Shown: in pieces, positions 16,437 through 23,091 of the stretch
Position numbering within the stretch: position 1 is the stretch's first letter
Layout of the letters: each line of letters starts with the position of its first letter
Assembly (NCBI GenBank): GCA_039805565.1
Contig: JBDLTZ010000205.1
Coordinates: forward strand, 1 to 26,220
Origin: CALJIC01 sp039805565
GTDB lineage: Bacteria > Chloroflexota > Chloroflexia > Chloroflexales > Roseiflexaceae
Length of the DNA stretch: 26,220 bases
Direction of reading: 5' to 3'
Program-made: the position numbers and the translations under genes
Notes under the pieces: generated by a model
Databases searched by the model: none
What the model saw: the letters and a program-made list of their open reading frames with translations, nothing else
Told to the model about the DNA's origin: nothing

Positions 16437-18625
16437 CGGGTGGCCCCCTCATCGTCGCTCGTCCCGGGCACGTTATCGAGCGGGAGGGTCACGAACAGGC
16501 GCGTGCCCTCGCCAGGGGCGGAGTCGATCGAGAGCTGGCCGCCCAGCAGGGCGACGCGCTCACGCATGCCAGCCAGGCCCACCGAGCGCTGGGCGTGCAG
16601 CGCCGAGGTAGCATCGAACCCACAGCCCTCGTCCTCAATGACGATCGCCAGCTGGCCCTGGCTCAGCCAGACCTGCACCATCGCGGCCGAGGCCTGGGCA
16701 TGGCGCGCCACATTCGTCAGCCCCTCCTGGACGAGGCGATAGACCACGATCGCAACATGGGGGGAGATCTGATCCTTCAGACCATGGTGTTTGAAGTCGA
16801 CAGCGATGCGGGTCTGTTCGCTATAGCGGCGTACAAACCACTGCAGCGTCGGCAGGAGCCCAAGGTCGTCGAGCATCGACGGACGGAGATCAAGCGAGAG
16901 CTGTCGCACCTGGCCGGTCAGCTCGATGACAACCTGCTGCGCCGAGCGGAGACGGGCGCGGATCTGATCAGGTGTCTCGGCTGTACTGGCCTCCAGCACC
17001 ATGTTGAGGCCTGTCAGCTGCTGGCCGATCTCATCGTGTAGCTCGTGGGCCAGCGCGCGCCGCTCAGCCTCCTGGGCCTGTACCAGCCGCATCGAGAGCG
17101 CCTGCATCTGGTGCGCGTAGGCGTGCAGCGCTTCTTCGGCGGCCTTCTCGGTCGTAATATCCAGGGTGCTGAGGCAGACCCCACAGATGACCCCGTCAGC
17201 TGTCCGGATCGGAGAGCAGTGGACCGCGAGCCAGAGCGGGGCGGTCGGCGTGCTGACACTCAGCTTCGTCTCGATCCGCTCGCCGCGTAGTGCGCGCTGA
17301 AGCAAGGCCAGGCGCTCCGGGATGGTCTCAGGGAGCATATATGCAGTAATCAGTGCGCCAGCAACGAGGTGCTTCCCGAAGTGTCGGAACATCCCGCTGT
17401 CCGCGTGCTGGTTCCACTGGACGATCCGCAGCTCCGTGTCGATGAGGATGATAGCCTGCGAGGAGCTGTCAAAGAGTGCGCGCAGGTTGCTTTCCGAGCT
17501 GCGGAGGGCCTGCTCGGCACGCCTGATGGCGCTGATCTCAACAACCACAACGCCCACCCCGATCGGCGGCGCATCGGGGTCCGCTACAGGGTAGTAGCTC
17601 ACAAGCCAGTGCCGCTCATGGCCGGGCGCTGCCTGGGTCTCACCGCTGATCTCCAGGCTCAGCAGCGGTTTGCCGCTGCTGAGCACGGACTGGTAGAGCG
17701 GCTCGAGCTGCTCGGCCAGGTGCGGAAGGACATCGCGCAGATGACGGTTCACATGACTGCGTACTGACTGGCCGTTGATCTCCGCCAGTGCTTCGTTGAT
17801 CCGCACGAAGCGCAGGTCACGATCGACAAAGGCAAGCCCCACCGGCGCATTGGCGAACAGCGTATCGAGCAGGGTCAGGGCCTCGCGCATCTCCTGACTT
17901 ACAGTCTGAAGGGTCGTGTAGAGCAGCGCGCGATGCAGCGCCACCGCGCACTGCTGGGCGATGGCCTCCAGGAACGTGCGAGCCTCGAGCGTGAAATGCT
18001 GCGGCTCGGCGAACGTGAGCCCAATACAGCCGATCACCTGACCATCGACGCTGAGCGGGAGCCCGGCGGCCGCGCTATCGCTCGACTGTCGCAGCGTGTG
18101 GATCTGTGGGTAACGTACATCGCGCTCGGCAGGTGAGCTAACATAGACCGAGGCGCCGGTGCGCAGGGCGTCGGTGAACACCGTTGCGGCAGCGGGCGTG
18201 AGCGCGCGGAGACGGGCGACGTGATCCGCAGAAAAGCCATTGGCAGCAAGTAGCCTCAGGGTCCCGGCATGCGGCTCAGCTTGAAAGACTGCGCCCGCGC
18301 GGGCGCCGGCAGCGGCGACCGCGTGCTCCAGAATCGCCGCCAGGGCTGCGTCTATGGTGAGCCTCCCGGCGAGCGCTGCCGAGACAACGAGCAGGTGAGG
18401 CTGTCGATCTGATGCATACGGAGCTGCTCCCCACTCCTGCCGCCCCACACCAGGCGCCTCAGGCGCAGCCTCAATCGCAGCTGAGTCGCGTGAAGCACGC
18501 TCTCTCTGAGCGGCGAGGTGGAGTGCCTGTGCCTGGGCCGCAACCAGCGACTCAAGCTCGGCAATCCGTGCCTGGAGCTGAGCAACCTCGAGTGCGGAAG
18601 CTTCCGCCGCAGAGGCGTTGTCCAT
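16433..18625 (-). CDS. GAF-PAS-PAS HisKA_3 sensor histidine kinase
   Basis: A 730-residue soluble kinase. An N-terminal coiled coil (about 10-40) precedes a GAF domain (75-240, LPLSVDGQVIGCIGLTF), two PAS domains (about 255-370 and 385-500), and a NarX/DesK-type HisKA_3 domain whose phosphoacceptor is in RALAHELHDEIGQQLTGLN. The HATPase_c follows, with VYRLVQEGLTNVARHAQ and GLAGMRERVALLGG. ATG 18625 is used because the coiled coil starts there. A frame open to 18715 would add 30 residues without recognisable character. No strong ribosome binding site is seen. It is the first gene of the codirectional minus-strand series and is coupled to the NarL-type regulator downstream. Confidence 0.92.
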   Translation of the reverse strand: MDNASAAEASALEVAQLQARIAELESLVAAQAQALHLAAQRERASRDSAAIEAAPEAPGVGRQEWGAAPYASDRQPHLLVVSAALAGRLTIDAALAAILEHAVAAAGARAGAVFQAEPHAGTLRLLAANGFSADHVARLRALTPAAATVFTDALRTGASVYVSSPAERDVRYPQIHTLRQSSDSAAAGLPLSVDGQVIGCIGLTFAEPQHFTLEARTFLEAIAQQCAVALHRALLYTTLQTVSQEMREALTLLDTLFANAPVGLAFVDRDLRFVRINEALAEINGQSVRSHVNRHLRDVLPHLAEQLEPLYQSVLSSGKPLLSLEISGETQAAPGHERHWLVSYYPVADPDAPPIGVGVVVVEISAIRRAEQALRSSESNLRALFDSSSQAIILIDTELRIVQWNQHADSGMFRHFGKHLVAGALITAYMLPETIPERLALLQRALRGERIETKLSVSTPTAPLWLAVHCSPIRTADGVICGVCLSTLDITTEKAAEEALHAYAHQMQALSMRLVQAQEAERRALAHELHDEIGQQLTGLNMVLEASTAETPDQIRARLRSAQQVVIELTGQVRQLSLDLRPSMLDDLGLLPTLQWFVRRYSEQTRIAVDFKHHGLKDQISPHVAIVVYRLVQEGLTNVARHAQASAAMVQVWLSQGQLAIVIEDEGCGFDATSALHAQRSVGLAGMRERVALLGGQLSIDSAPGEGTRLFVTLPLDNVPGTSDDEGATR

Positions 18626-18874
18626 GGTTCGTGTTCCAGAGCATATACCGGGAGTGGCTAGCATCAACCTTTGTCGCAGTATACACCCAACGGGCCGCAC
18701 GCAGGGCATGAGCAACGTTAAAGACGACGTTACCTTGCAGCTGCGGCTCAGCGCCCTGGGGGGAGGTGGGCATTGCCGGTATGACCAATACCAGGACGCC
18801 CGCGCACACTACTCCCCGAGCACCACTCACGCGGTGCAGGGCCAGCATAGCTGACGACGTGCTCAGGTGTCTCT

Positions 18875-18892
18875 CACAATGAAACCATTGTG
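18875..18892. promoter_or_regulatory. Operator-like palindrome
   Basis: CACAATG, four bases AAAC, then CATTGTG form a perfect 7+7 inverted repeat. It lies 250 bases before the kinase start and 187 bases before the Ada-like gene, in the divergent intergenic region. The size and symmetry suit a dimeric DNA-binding protein. No regulator is assigned. Confidence 0.4.
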
Positions 18893-18976
18893 TCGCACGC
18901 CAGCCACGTTGCTGTCTCTGAGCGAGATGTGCGCCACTCACTGCCCGCGCAACTGAAGGAGCGAGCGCCTCCACGA

Positions 18977-19005
18977 ACTTCGTAGGCAGCGCCCGCCTAC
19001 GAAGT
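18977..19005. promoter_or_regulatory. 11-bp perfect inverted repeat
   Basis: ACTTCGTAGGC and GCCTACGAAGT are exact reverse complements separated by seven bases (AGCGCCC). The repeat sits 75 bases upstream of the Ada-like gene. No T-run follows on either strand, so an intrinsic terminator is unlikely. An operator, or a hairpin in the 5' leader of the Ada-like mRNA, is more plausible. Confidence 0.5.
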
Positions 19006-19079
19006 CCACATGTGCGCGCTGCTCTTCTGATATGCTGACCCTGACACCGCAACGTACCACCACAGCGCAGAGGATCACC

Positions 19080-19385
19080 ATGGCAAACAAGATCTACCGC
19101 CTCCTCGGACCCGACGGCAAGACCTACGAGAGCTCCACACCGGGGACGCTCGGCGGCAACCGCAACGCCATGATCTACGGCCGGCTCGACTGCTCGGCGG
19201 CGATCGCCGCCCTGCCGCGCGGCTACGCCCGCCACCGCGTCTTCTTCGCCGACGAGGCCGCCGCGATCGCCGCCGGCTACCGGCCCTGCGGCCGCTGCAT
19301 GCGTGCCCGCTACCTCGAGTGGAGGGCGGGCGGCGAGCCGGGGACGTCGGCCTACCCCTGGCACCGCGGACCGGACAAGGCGTAG
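19080..19385 (+). CDS. Small Ada-type zinc-binding domain protein
   Basis: A 101-residue protein consisting almost only of an Ada metal-binding-like domain. GRLDCSAAIA has Cys38, HRVFFADEAAAIAAGYRPCGRC has Cys70 and Cys73, and His52 may be the fourth ligand. In E. coli Ada, four Cys hold zinc and one repairs methyl phosphotriesters. The reduced Cys set here suggests a structural zinc site or a nucleic-acid-binding role and not repair, which is inference. ATG 19080 is chosen because GAGGA lies 5 nt upstream and the conserved KIYRLLGPDGK begins there. A further in-frame ATG at 19032 has no such site. The gene stands alone. Confidence 0.85.
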   Translation: MANKIYRLLGPDGKTYESSTPGTLGGNRNAMIYGRLDCSAAIAALPRGYARHRVFFADEAAAIAAGYRPCGRCMRARYLEWRAGGEPGTSAYPWHRGPDKA

Positions 19386-19566
19386 ATCACGCAGCAGTGC
19401 CACCAGGGGCGGACGGTGGCCATACGTTGCTCTGGGCCGACCGACTGGCCCGGCGCCGCCTCGACGGTCTCACATGACAGTGTGGACACTCCATCCATTC
19501 CCTCCCTGCCGAACGCCGCACCACGACAGGGAAGTATGCCATCACTCATCGCTGCATGACTACCCG

Positions 19567-19595
19567 TTGACACTGGGAGAAGGCCCTTATCTAAC
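19567..19595 (+). promoter_or_regulatory. Sigma70-type promoter ahead of riboswitch A
   Basis: A perfect -35 TTGACA (19567-19572), a 17-base spacer and TCTAAC (19590-19595, four of six matches to TATAAT) would start transcription near 19602. That is about 45 bases before the first riboswitch, the right layout for a leader transcript. The rest of 19386-19645 holds nothing else I can support. Confidence 0.6.
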
Positions 19596-19645
19596 GTGGG
19601 ATAAGCATATCTAGACATGCCTGTTCATCTGGTGATATGTTGATG

Positions 19646-19756
19646 GTGCGAAACGGGGAGTAGCCGCTCGCAAGGTGAACTGTCCAGCCGTCATCGCGGG
19701 GTAACCTTGGCTGATCATACGGGCCGCGAGCTCAGGGGCGAGACCGACGACAGCAC
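19646..19756 (+). promoter_or_regulatory. yybP-ykoY manganese riboswitch, copy A
   Basis: The aptamer hallmarks appear in order: GGGGAGTAGC (19655-19664), a weak P2 hairpin, CAGCC pairing with GGCTG (19685-19689 with 19709-19713) around the conserved CGTCAT, and GGCGAGACCG (19737-19746). CGG at 19654-19656 can pair with CCG (19744-19746), and the outer GTGC (19646-19649) with GCAC (19753-19756), to close the P1 helix. This matches, from memory, the Lactococcus yybP-ykoY aptamer, which binds Mn2+ between the two loops. A promoter lies just upstream and a small membrane-protein gene downstream. Known members switch on manganese efflux genes. Confidence 0.78.
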
Positions 19757-19787
19757 GAGCGTGGTCTCACCCCTGGGCTGAGCTCGC
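19726..19787 (+). promoter_or_regulatory. Expression-platform hairpin of riboswitch A
   Basis: GCGAGCTCAG (19726-19735) is an exact complement of CTGAGCTCGC (19778-19787). Further inside, GAGACC (19740-19745) pairs with GGTCTC (19763-19768) and GGG with CCC. The 5' arm is the 3' end of the aptamer, including bases needed for P1, so this hairpin and the ligand-bound fold exclude each other. There is no T-run, so control at translation or by Rho is likelier than intrinsic termination. Confidence 0.6.
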
Positions 19788-19818
19788 ACCGTTCGCGGCG
19801 GCCAGGGGCTGCCATCAG

Positions 19819-20214
19819 ATGCTCAACGACATCAACAGCAGTAAAAGGCTCACAATGATGAACAGCACGATGATGACCGGAGGAGCCCTGACCGTTCTTG
19901 GCCTCGGCGGGGTGCTCGCCACGGGGGCAGCGACTGCCGTGATCCCGGCGGTGTTCGGGCTGATCCTGCTCGGCCTGGGGGCACTGCTGCGCCGGCCGGG
20001 GCGGGCGCAGGTCGTAAGCTGGGTGGCCCTTGGCGTGGCGCTGCTAGGGCTGCTCGCCCCCCTCGGCAATCTGGGGCGCGTGCTAAGCGCGGGGCCTTTT
20101 GTGCTCAATGCCGCCAGCTTCGCCAACATCGCTATGGCCCTGATCTGCGGCCTCTACCTCGCCTCCTGGGGCTGGGAGCGCAGGAGTGCCGGCCGGAGTG
20201 ACGCCGCGCGCTAG
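19819..20214 (+). CDS. Small four-helix membrane protein
   Basis: A hydrophobic protein of 131 residues with about four transmembrane segments (roughly 22-42, 45-57, 65-82 and 95-116, separated by the basic turn LLRRPGRAQ) and a basic C-terminus. I do not recognise the family, and no catalytic motif is visible. Two starts are possible: ATG 19819 with AGGGG 10 nt upstream, or ATG 19855/19858 with AAAAGG 6 nt upstream, which would begin MMNSTMMTGG just before the first helix. It lies 32 bases after the riboswitch A hairpin, so its expression should answer to that leader. A role in metal or envelope homeostasis is inferred from this position only. Confidence 0.75.
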   Translation: MLNDINSSKRLTMMNSTMMTGGALTVLGLGGVLATGAATAVIPAVFGLILLGLGALLRRPGRAQVVSWVALGVALLGLLAPLGNLGRVLSAGPFVLNAASFANIAMALICGLYLASWGWERRSAGRSDAAR

Positions 20215-20216
20215 CA

Positions 20217-20329
20217 GCCGGCACACGGGGAGTAGCCCCCCGCCGCTGCGGGGTGAGCAGTCGTCATTTCGGCCTTTTGGCCCGGCTGCTCAGGTGCGAT
20301 GGCATCACCACTGGCGAGACCGAACCGGC
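20217..20329 (+). promoter_or_regulatory. yybP-ykoY manganese riboswitch, copy B
   Basis: This copy starts two bases after the preceding stop codon. GGGGAGTAGC is at 20227-20236. The P2 hairpin is CCCCGC-CGCT-GCGGGG (20238-20253). P3 is TGAGCAG (20254-20260) with CTGCTCA (20286-20292) around the conserved TCGTCAT and an inner GGCC-TTTT-GGCC hairpin. A GGTG/CACC hairpin follows, then GGCGAGACCG (20313-20322). P1 can form from GCCGG (20217-20221) with CCGGC (20325-20329) plus CGG with CCG. All hallmarks of the Mn2+-sensing aptamer are in place, more regularly than in copy A. The sequence after it is a truncated fragment, so its original target gene may be lost; dedA lies 437 bases on. Confidence 0.82.
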
Positions 20330-20406
20330 ATCCGCTGCCGTGGAAGTCTTGCCTTTCCTGATCGTGGTTTTCGGCGCCGTGGTCTGGGGTATGCCGTTTG
20401 ACCTGA

Positions 20407-20754
20407 GTGGAGGACCTGTCGATCACGGAGTTCGCCTTCAGCGAGGAGTTCCGTGCGGCGATCGAGGCCAAGCAGGTGGCCGAGCAGAACGCGCTGCGCG
20501 CTGAGCACGAGCTGCTCCAGCTGCGCTTTATCGAGCGCTGCAACAGGACGCTACCGCAGTTCTTGGCTGGCGACGAGACCAACCTGATGCCAATGATCAC
20601 TGCGGGCGCGCTGCCGGCTACGTCCCCCGCGACGGCGGCCCGACTGCTGATGCGCCTACCACCGGAGCGCCCGCCCCCGCCCCAGCGGTACCGGCAACGC
20701 CATAGCACCGCGACCGGACGGCCAGACCGGGCGAAAGACCCGGCCTGGCCTTGA
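20407..20754 (+). pseudogene. SPFH/prohibitin-like C-terminal fragment
   Basis: The 115-residue frame begins (V)EDLSITEFAFSEEFRAAIEA and continues KQVAEQNALRAEHEL. This is the typical end of the SPFH domain and start of the coiled coil in bacterial prohibitin homologues. The preceding 150-200 residues, including the membrane anchor, are missing, and a stop codon (20404-20406) directly precedes the GTG. The normal long coiled coil is also cut to a few residues before IERCNRTLPQFLAGDE, which resembles the family's C-terminal IERW-G-LPQ segment. It therefore looks like a gene with a 5' truncation and an internal deletion. A short frame from GTG 20340 (VEVLPFLIVVFGAVVWG) after riboswitch B runs through the junction and is not recognised. 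Confidence 0.65.
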
Positions 20755-20766
20755 GAGGAGGGGGCG

Positions 20767-21432
20767 ATGAGCGCGCACGCAGACGAGCAAAGCTGGGCCG
20801 AGCAGCTGCTGGGCTGGGCAGAAGATGTGATGCTGACCCTCGGCTACCCAGGGTTCGCACTGCTGATCGCGCTTGAACAGCTGATTCCGCCCATCCCGTC
20901 CACGCTCTTCTTGCCGCTGGCCGGCTTTCTGGCGAGCCAGGGCACCTGGAGCCTGCAGGGTGTGATCCTCGCCGGCACGGTCGGTTCGCTCGTCAGCGCC
21001 ATGATCTTCTACGGGCTCGGGCGCTGGCTCGACCAGTCAGCACTCAACCGGCTGCTCGACCGCTACGGCCGCCGGCTTGGGGTGGACGCAGCCCGCTTCG
21101 ATCGGCTGCTGCGGCAGTTCGACTGCCACGGCCCACTGCTCGTGTTCGTGGGTCGCTTTGTCGGCACGGTGCGCAGCCTGATCTCGATTCCCGCCGGAAT
21201 GCGCCGCATGCGTCTGGCGGTCTTCCTGCCGCTGACGGCTCTGGGCTCGGGATTGTGGAACACGCTCCTGGCCGGCGCAGGCATGCTGCTGGGCGAGCGT
21301 TGGGGCTATCTCGGTGCGCTGATCGCCCGCTACGAGCAGCTTTCGCTCGTCGTTCTGGCGCTGGCCATCCTCGGTGCCGTGCTGTGGCGCGTGTGGCACA
21401 GACGTACCAAATGGCCACCAATGTGTGGTTGA
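20767..21432 (+). CDS. DedA family integral membrane protein
   Basis: A 221-residue inner-membrane protein of the DedA/VTT (SNARE-associated) family. The N-terminal re-entrant motif is EQLIPPIPSTLFLPLAGFLA (about 38-57). The second signature, FVGRFVGTVRSLISIPAGMR (about 127-146), carries the conserved Arg residues, and a C-terminal hydrophobic helix ends in a basic tail. DedA proteins support envelope homeostasis, and some flip undecaprenyl phosphate or phospholipids; the substrate cannot be told here. GAGGAGG lies just before the ATG. The gene follows the SPFH fragment by 12 bases and could be the surviving target of the riboswitch B transcript. Confidence 0.92.
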   Translation: MSAHADEQSWAEQLLGWAEDVMLTLGYPGFALLIALEQLIPPIPSTLFLPLAGFLASQGTWSLQGVILAGTVGSLVSAMIFYGLGRWLDQSALNRLLDRYGRRLGVDAARFDRLLRQFDCHGPLLVFVGRFVGTVRSLISIPAGMRRMRLAVFLPLTALGSGLWNTLLAGAGMLLGERWGYLGALIARYEQLSLVVLALAILGAVLWRVWHRRTKWPPMCG

Positions 21433-21622
21433 GCCTCCCGCGCTGCCGCCCAACAGGGCCCTACGACCTCCCGCCGCGACCGGACCCAAAGCTCGATCGC
21501 GTCGTCAGACCCGACGCGATGATTGGGACTGTGCTTGATCTGCAAGCTGCTGTGTGTCCTGATCTCAGCCTGCAATGGAACGCCGATAACGTGGCTCCTG
21601 GAACCACTCCTGGAGGAAACTG

Positions 21623-22987
21623 ATGACAATGATCTCGCGGCTACCCCAGCTGTCACCGCTCGACGCGCTGCGCCGGCATACGCCGGCCGCCCTCGCCGTC
21701 TACGCTCTCTGCGCTTTCGTCGCCCTGGTGTCGCTCTACAACCTGTGGCTCGCCATCGACGTGCGGGTCGCCGGCCGCGTCCTGGCCTTGCCCGGCGACA
21801 CCGCCGACCCGCTCTACGAACTCGGCACCTCGCTGGGCTTCTGGGGCTTCCTGCTCTTCGGGCTGAACTTCGTGCTCGCCACCCGCTGGCGCTGGGTCGA
21901 GCGACTGCTCGGCGGCCTCGACCGGGTCTATACCCTGCACGGGCTGCTTGGCCGCTGGACGCTCGCCCTGATCCTGCTACACCTGGGCATCCTCACTGCG
22001 CAGGCGCTGCCCGACTGGGGCCTCGCGGCCGACTATGTCGTGCCCGGCCTCGACCTTTCCTACACCCTGGGCGGGGCGGGCGTGCTGCTACTGACGCTGC
22101 TGGTGGCGGCGACAATCTGGGTGCGCTTCCCCTACCAGCGCTGGCTGGCCTCGCACCGCTGGATGGGCGTGCCCTTCATCCTCGGCGGCGCCCACGCGAT
22201 TGTCGCTCAGGGCGACTGGTACCTCTGGCTGCTCACAGCCGCCGGGGGCTACGCCTGGCTCTACAGCGCGTTCCTCTACCGCCGGCTCGGGCCGCGCCAC
22301 AGCGGGGCGATCCGCCGTGTCGTCGGACTCCACGGCGTGACCGAGCTCACCATCGGCTTTGAGCGGCCCCACGGCTTTCAGCCGGGGCAGTTCGTGTTTC
22401 TGTCGGTGACGCGCTCGGCCGCCGGCCTGCCGGACGAGCTGCACCCCTTCTCGATCTCAGCCATCCTGGACGAGCGCACCTTCCGCGTCTCGGCGAAGCG
22501 TCTGGGCGACTACACCGCCCGCCTGGGCGAGCTTGCGCCCGGCGACGCGGTGACGGTGTACGGCAGCTACGGCACCTTCGGGGCGCGCGGGCTGGCCGGC
22601 GCGGGCGACGTGCTCTGGGTCGCGGGCGGGATTGGCATCACACCCTTCCTGAGCCTGCTGCGGCACCTCGCCGAGGGCGGCGCCGCCCACACTGGCCGCA
22701 TCCTGTTCGTCTGGAGCGTGCGGGAGCGAGCCGACGCGGTCTATCTGGAGGAGATCCAGGCCCTGGCAGCCCAGCTCCCGGATCTGCGCTTCCACCTCCA
22801 CGTGACGGTGTGCGACGGGCTGCTGACGGCCGAGGGGCTGGAGGCCCTGGCCGGCGAGGAGAGGCTGGGGCAGCACCGGGTTCTGCTCTGTGGGCCGCCG
22901 CCGATGATGCGCGCCCTCACCGCGCAGCTTGCCACCTGCGGCGTGCGACGCAGCCAGCTCGTGAGCGAGGAGTTCGCGCTGCGGTGA
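21623..22987 (+). CDS. Ferric reductase/NADPH-oxidase-like flavocytochrome
   Basis: A 454-residue membrane oxidoreductase. The N-terminal half (about 20-220) has six hydrophobic helices with two histidine pairs, His106/His120 and His178/His191, spaced 13-14 residues, as in the bis-heme ferric-reductase domain. The C-terminal half is a ferredoxin-reductase-like module: an FAD-binding barrel with HPFSIS at 274-279, then an NAD(P)H domain with GGIGITPF at 335-342 and LLCGPPPMM near 428. It would carry electrons from cytosolic NAD(P)H across the membrane to metal ions, oxygen or another acceptor. GGAGG lies 6 nt before the ATG. The 190 bases upstream hold no gene I can support. Its closeness to Mn riboswitches hints at metal metabolism, but that is inference. 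Confidence 0.92.
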   Translation: MTMISRLPQLSPLDALRRHTPAALAVYALCAFVALVSLYNLWLAIDVRVAGRVLALPGDTADPLYELGTSLGFWGFLLFGLNFVLATRWRWVERLLGGLDRVYTLHGLLGRWTLALILLHLGILTAQALPDWGLAADYVVPGLDLSYTLGGAGVLLLTLLVAATIWVRFPYQRWLASHRWMGVPFILGGAHAIVAQGDWYLWLLTAAGGYAWLYSAFLYRRLGPRHSGAIRRVVGLHGVTELTIGFERPHGFQPGQFVFLSVTRSAAGLPDELHPFSISAILDERTFRVSAKRLGDYTARLGELAPGDAVTVYGSYGTFGARGLAGAGDVLWVAGGIGITPFLSLLRHLAEGGAAHTGRILFVWSVRERADAVYLEEIQALAAQLPDLRFHLHVTVCDGLLTAEGLEALAGEERLGQHRVLLCGPPPMMRALTAQLATCGVRRSQLVSEEFALR

Positions 22988-23091
22988 CGGCTCCCGAGCG
23001 TTAACGCGTGGGCTTCTGAGTGTGCCGCCCCACACTATAGTAGCAGGAGGGACAGCCGGTCTATCACCCCACAGGTCGGATGAGCTGTCCG

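Larger units (their letters stand above)
18626..19079. other. Divergent intergenic region
   Basis: This 454-base gap separates the minus-strand kinase series from the plus-strand Ada-like gene and must hold the promoters of both. No convincing coding sequence is seen. Its notable contents are two palindromes, listed separately. I found no well-spaced sigma70-type -35/-10 pair for the minus strand. Confidence 0.6.

Noticed and set aside
18809..18817. A third GGGGAGTAG, on the minus strand, about 190 bases before the first kinase gene, which could suggest another yybP-ykoY riboswitch.
   Set aside because: The conserved CGTCAT helix and GGCGAGACCG do not follow at the right spacing. A nine-base match in a window this size can be chance.
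18552..19403. Minus-strand open frame of 283 codons across the divergent intergenic region and the Ada-like gene.
   Set aside because: It overlaps two supported genes, has a low-complexity Arg/Ala/Gly composition, and shows no domain.
23019..23036. AGTGTG-CCGCCC-CACACT hairpin between the convergent flavocytochrome and fucD genes, a possible terminator.
   Set aside because: The stem is only six pairs and no T-run follows on either strand.
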